DNA from: Prevotella sp.
GTDB lineage: Bacteria; Bacteroidota; Bacteroidia; Bacteroidales; Bacteroidaceae
Reading direction: 5' to 3'
Length of the DNA stretch: 15,682 bases
Assembly: GCA_022732315.1 (NCBI GenBank)
Contig: JAIJUV010000049.1
Coordinates: forward strand, 1 to 15,682
In this document: one piece after another, positions 13,601 to 15,682 of the stretch
Layout of the letters: each line of letters starts with the position of its first letter
Numbering within the stretch: position 1 is the stretch's first letter
Translations under genes and position numbers: made by a program
The notes under the pieces: model-generated
Database searches by the model: none
Told to the model about the DNA's origin: nothing
What the model saw: the letters and a program-made list of their open reading frames with translations, nothing else

Positions 13601-13979
13601 TTACATCAACCAGGATGATTACCTGAAGAATCACAAGGGTGAGTATGCTGAGCGTGGTGGTGCTGTGATGCCTTGGCATCATCAGGTGGACTTCAAGTTC
13701 AACCAGAACTTCTATCTCAACGTAGCTGGTCAGAAGAATACTCTCCAGTTTGGTGTTGATATCAAGAACTTGGCTAACTTGCTGAACAACAGCTGGGGTC
13801 TCTACAAGACCGTTAACAACACCAAGTTGCTGAAATATACAGCTGGCAAGAATGGTGCTCAGGGTTCATTCCAGTTCCAGAAGAATGGTAAGGAAGTATT
13901 GTCTAAGACATACACCAACAACACAAGCTTCAACTCTACCTATTCTATCCAGTTCTCTATCCGTTACATCTTCAACTAA
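10653..13979 (+). CDS. TonB-dependent outer-membrane receptor, Oar-like
   Basis: The 1108-aa protein has a Sec signal peptide (residues 1-21, cleavage after AMA), a carboxypeptidase-regulatory-like domain (about 27-108; ITTSSVSGKI, TNMDGRYSIQGMRPGGPYVL, VTYVGYKNKQV), a linker LEDVVVVADR that may hold the TonB box, a plug domain (about 130-245; VDGAAFNNAFG, SPYDVRLSGFTGGAISAVTK) and a long beta-barrel ending RYIFN. The arrangement matches Oar-like receptors, which differ from SusC partners in lacking an adjacent SusD; none is present here. The substrate is unknown. It has its own promoter and terminator and is followed by a paralogue. Codon usage is rich in GCT, GGT, TTG and AAG, suggesting strong expression. 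Confidence 0.92.
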   Translation: MQKRLHLLVALLAFMVTTAMAQITTSSVSGKITANGEDVIGATIKAVHQPSGTVYRAVTNMDGRYSIQGMRPGGPYVLEVTYVGYKNKQVKGISLSLGQNTVLNETLAEDAAQLEDVVVVADRNNNMRTDRAGATTSINADQIEAVPTVSRSMNDLLKLTPQGANVGSGFAVGGGNYRQSYVTVDGAAFNNAFGIGGNLPGNGSPISLDALDQISVSSSPYDVRLSGFTGGAISAVTKSGTNDFKGTAYMYTTNSHLRGDKVGDYELNRLQSHSTTWGASFGGPIIKDKLFFFANGEYQSNISAGPSGTARVNASDEWSPSSGTVHRPLQSDMDNMLSFLNKTYGYNPGRYQGYSLDTPSYKFLARIDWNINENNKLNIRFSKSHDKDSSAPSSSTTPFKDSVIYPGGEDATGGKSQSGRTANAGLYFESARYYQEKNFTSFAAEWNSKWGGVSNVLRATYSYQDEPRTYVGGMFPTVDILKNGSYYMGFGPDPFTQGNLRQVKTFVATDEASWAMGIQNFTAGLQFETNEATNGFGAASAGYYVFESMDDFMNGKAPRSYGVTFPMDGSSQFNATMKYNQFSAYVQDQVNFSDRFRLTAGLRFELPIYPELKNNYSKAFAAMKWKNDAGVESQYTTDQLPDAPLTVSPRVGFNWDILGNHKLVLRGGTGYFIGRLPFVWLVSAVGNAGCGQYTYYYNTPSDKGAKYLMDKFYASRDEQVNVLKQQGLAVNRDDAAAPSSPTIIDKDLKMNATWKTSLALDAKLPYDIDFSLEGIYSREFNPATVINLDRYWDGNSYIELAPGDKRKKYSRNSSINPYMITNAGHKAYYYSITASLAKKFAFGLNLSASYTYSKAKSYGDGVGDQVSSAYYNNRYSVNGNNDMELGYGTYVAPNRLLISASYKKDYGKNFGSEVGLIYEGMNMGYADGYSCTRYTYQLTGNVVNDYGSNGLVYIPASREALDEWNFKDNGSYTAKQQKDDFWAYINQDDYLKNHKGEYAERGGAVMPWHHQVDFKFNQNFYLNVAGQKNTLQFGVDIKNLANLLNNSWGLYKTVNNTKLLKYTAGKNGAQGSFQFQKNGKEVLSKTYTNNTSFNSTYSIQFSIRYIFN

Positions 13980-13999
13980 CGGATAAGGTTCTTAAGGAA

Positions 14000-14050
14000 G
14001 AATAGATAAGATTCAAGTCTGAATAGATAGATTTGAGTCAGAATAGATAA
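14000..14050 (+). repeat. 20-bp tandem repeat after the first receptor gene
   Basis: GAATAGATA occurs at 14000, 14021 and 14041 with periods of 21 and 20 bp. Units 1 and 2 also contain GATTCAAGTC and GATTTGAGTC, which can pair as a 10-bp hairpin with two G-T pairs. The remaining gap to the next gene (13980-14315) holds a terminator and a promoter, and no credible gene. Confidence 0.6.
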
Positions 14051-14064
14051 GCCATAAAATATCG

Positions 14065-14104
14065 GATGCACTTCTCTAGTAATAGGGGAGTGCATCTTTT
14101 TTTT
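14065..14104 (+). terminator. Intrinsic terminator of the first receptor gene
   Basis: GATGCACT (14065-14072) pairs with AGTGCATC (14089-14096); further G-T and G-C pairs extend the stem to about 13 bp around a 6-nt loop. Eight T follow immediately. Confidence 0.9.
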
Positions 14105-14202
14105 GTCTGCGTGTTCGGCAGTTATAGTCAGCTGTTTATATCCCAAAACACCCATTTCGGGGTCTTTTTCCAATTTTAATCGAATTTTCTTCCTCTAAAA
14201 AC

Positions 14203-14232
14203 TTGTTATTTCAAAAATTTTGTTTAAATTTG
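14203..14232 (+). promoter_or_regulatory. Promoter of the second TonB-dependent receptor
   Basis: TTG at 14203-14205, a 19-bp spacer, and TAAATTTG at 14225-14232 followed by C fit the Bacteroidetes consensus. The leader is about 77 nt and contains a small TCTTC-TGG-GAAGA hairpin near 14264. Confidence 0.75.
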
Positions 14233-14315
14233 CAGCTAAGAAGTATAAAAAGGATTAAGTAAGTCTTCTGGGAAGATGAAATCCTGTTATTATTAACCAA
14301 TTTATCTGAAATTCT

Positions 14316-15682
14316 ATGCAGAAAAGATTGCATTTATTAGTGGTTTTGCTAGCCTTTGTTGTCTCTACGGCGATGGCGCAGATTACCACATCAGGCATCA
14401 GCGGTAAGGTAACATCCGACGATGAGAGTGTCATCGGTGCTACCGTTACTGCCATTCACCAGCCTTCAGGTACGGTGTATCGTGCCGTGACGAATATCGA
14501 TGGCCGTTACACCATCCAGGGTATGCGTCCGGGTGGACCATACAAGGTTGAAGTATCTTACATCGGATACAAGGACAAGAGTGTCAACAATGTAAACCTG
14601 AGCTTGGGTGAGACTACCAACCTCACCTTCTCCTTGAAGGAGGATGCGCATCAGCTCCAGGAAGTGGTGGTAGCTGGCAAGGCGGGTCTCGCTGCTTCTC
14701 GTACAGGTGCTGCCACCAGTATGAATGCCGAGCAGATCAACAATATGCCTAGTATCACCCACGGTATTGCCGATGTGGCTCGCTTGAACCCTCAGCTCAC
14801 GGTTACCAATTCGGGTAACATGTCGTTTGCCGGTACCAACAACCGATACAACAACTTCATGATTGATGGTGCGGCCAACAACGACGTGTTCGGTCTGGCT
14901 TCCAGCGGTAACAACGGCGGTCAGGCGGGTGCTCAGCCTGTATCTATGGAGACCATCGAGCAGATTCAGGTATCTGTAGCTCCTTTCGATGTACGACAGA
15001 GCGGTTTCACCGGTGGTGCCATCAATGCCATCACCAAGAGCGGTACCAACAAGTTCCACGGTTCTGCCTATTACTATGGCTACAACCAGGACCTCATCGG
15101 TACCAAGTATCCTTATCTGGATGGAACGGGTTATGCGCCTAAGTATCAGAAGCAGACTCAGTACAACATGGGTGTCACCCTGGGTGGACCTATCATCAAG
15201 AACAAACTCTTCTTCTTCGCCAACTACGAGCGTACCAACAAGGAGTATCCTAACCTCTATGGCGTGGATTCCGGTAACTCGAAGGTGAATACCGAGCAGG
15301 CGAAGGACATCATGAATATGTTGCAGAAGATGGCTGAGAAGCAGGGCGTAGCATTCAATGACTACTTCAGCAACCAGGATATCTACACCAAGAGCGATAA
15401 GGCGGGCTTGAAACTCGACTGGAACATCAACGAGTTCAATAAGTTTGCCATCCGCTGGAGTCTGGTCAAGGCAGAGCAGTTGAGTGGTGGCGGCAGTGCT
15501 TCCAGCCTGAACACCTATGCCTACAGCTATCCTTTCAAGAGCAATACCAACTCTTTCATCGCTGAGCTTCAGAGCCGTATCTCTCCAAACGTGAGCAATG
15601 AGGCCCGTGTCAGCTTCGTAAGAGTACGCGATAGCCGTGATATCAAGGCCAACCTCCCTATGATTTCCATCACAGGTGTGGG
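14316..15682 (+). CDS. TonB-dependent outer-membrane receptor, Oar-like paralogue (3' end outside window)
   Basis: A frame from ATG 14316 stays open to the window edge (455 codons). It encodes MQKRLHLLVVLLAFVVSTAM with cleavage after AMA, a carboxypeptidase-like domain (TNIDGRYTIQGMRPGGPYKV, VSYIGYKDKSV), a LQEVVVAGKAG linker, a plug (MIDGAANNDVFGL, VAPFDVRQSGFTGGAINAIT) and the first barrel strands (GGPIIKNKLFFFANYERTNK). It is a clear paralogue of the preceding gene: the signal peptides are nearly identical, and long stretches of the first 110 residues match. The plug and barrel differ much more, which implies a different ligand. It has its own promoter. The lack of a stop reflects the window boundary only. 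Confidence 0.92.
   Translation, partial: MQKRLHLLVVLLAFVVSTAMAQITTSGISGKVTSDDESVIGATVTAIHQPSGTVYRAVTNIDGRYTIQGMRPGGPYKVEVSYIGYKDKSVNNVNLSLGETTNLTFSLKEDAHQLQEVVVAGKAGLAASRTGAATSMNAEQINNMPSITHGIADVARLNPQLTVTNSGNMSFAGTNNRYNNFMIDGAANNDVFGLASSGNNGGQAGAQPVSMETIEQIQVSVAPFDVRQSGFTGGAINAITKSGTNKFHGSAYYYGYNQDLIGTKYPYLDGTGYAPKYQKQTQYNMGVTLGGPIIKNKLFFFANYERTNKEYPNLYGVDSGNSKVNTEQAKDIMNMLQKMAEKQGVAFNDYFSNQDIYTKSDKAGLKLDWNINEFNKFAIRWSLVKAEQLSGGGSASSLNTYAYSYPFKSNTNSFIAELQSRISPNVSNEARVSFVRVRDSRDIKANLPMISITGV

Noticed and set aside
14466..15059. 197-codon minus-strand frame near the right edge
   Set aside because: It is antisense to the second receptor, whose frame is open from 14316 to the edge with recognisable plug motifs.
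10653..15682. SusC/SusD polysaccharide-utilisation locus
   Set aside because: No SusD-like gene, glycoside hydrolase or hybrid two-component regulator is next to the receptors; their layout is Oar-like.

Overview
The window looks like the chromosome of a gut Bacteroidales bacterium, most likely Prevotella/Segatella (copri-like). The grounds are: Bacteroidetes-type promoters (TTG, about 19 bp, TAnnTTTG) before several transcription units; Bacteroidetes-restricted families (DUF3256, DUF4836); two Oar-like TonB-dependent receptors with carboxypeptidase-like N-terminal domains; and a GCCCTGAAAGGGC-type palindromic repeat that I recall from Bacteroidales genomes. No rRNA, tRNA, CRISPR array or transposase gene was seen.

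Layout. (1) 1-1526: an AT-rich block that resembles the early control region of a prophage or integrative element. A leftward run of small genes (HTH protein, Xis/MerR-like DNA-binding protein, unknown 95-aa protein, start of a replication-initiator-like protein) diverges from a rightward XRE-type repressor. Operator-like repeats lie between them. (2) 1527-2175: mostly non-coding. It holds an 18-bp tandem repeat, a possible 22-aa peptide ending in SCCGAGCC, a strong hairpin terminator, a good promoter, and a ~200-bp inverted repeat of REP/BIME type. (3) 2176-2930: a 34-aa single-span membrane microprotein, closely followed by a DUF3256 exported protein. (4) 2958-3062: a consensus promoter followed ~45 bp later by a consensus terminator with no gene between them, which is a candidate small RNA. 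(5) 4229-3090 (minus): a pair of half-size chromate-transporter (CHR) proteins. (6) 4340-10524 (plus): a six-gene block of nupG (nucleoside/H+ symporter), DUF151-UVR protein (start overlaps the nupG stop as ATGA), rsmE (16S rRNA m3U1498 methyltransferase), DUF4836 lipoprotein, ABC ATPase and FtsX-like permease, closed by a 13-bp hairpin terminator. (7) 10580 to the end: two paralogous TonB-dependent receptors in tandem, each with its own promoter. The first ends at a strong terminator; the second runs off the window.

How the genes work together. The element-like block is probably a repressor/early-operon switch. The central block joins nucleoside uptake, an RNA-modification enzyme and an envelope ABC system; co-transcription is inferred from spacing, the ATGA overlap, the lack of internal terminators and the shared end terminator. 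The receptors are outer-membrane importers with no SusD partner in view. The least explained signals are the cysteine-rich peptide with attenuator-like hairpins (1638-1808), the orphan promoter-terminator unit (2958-3062), and the 22-bp repeat that contains the rsmE start codon.
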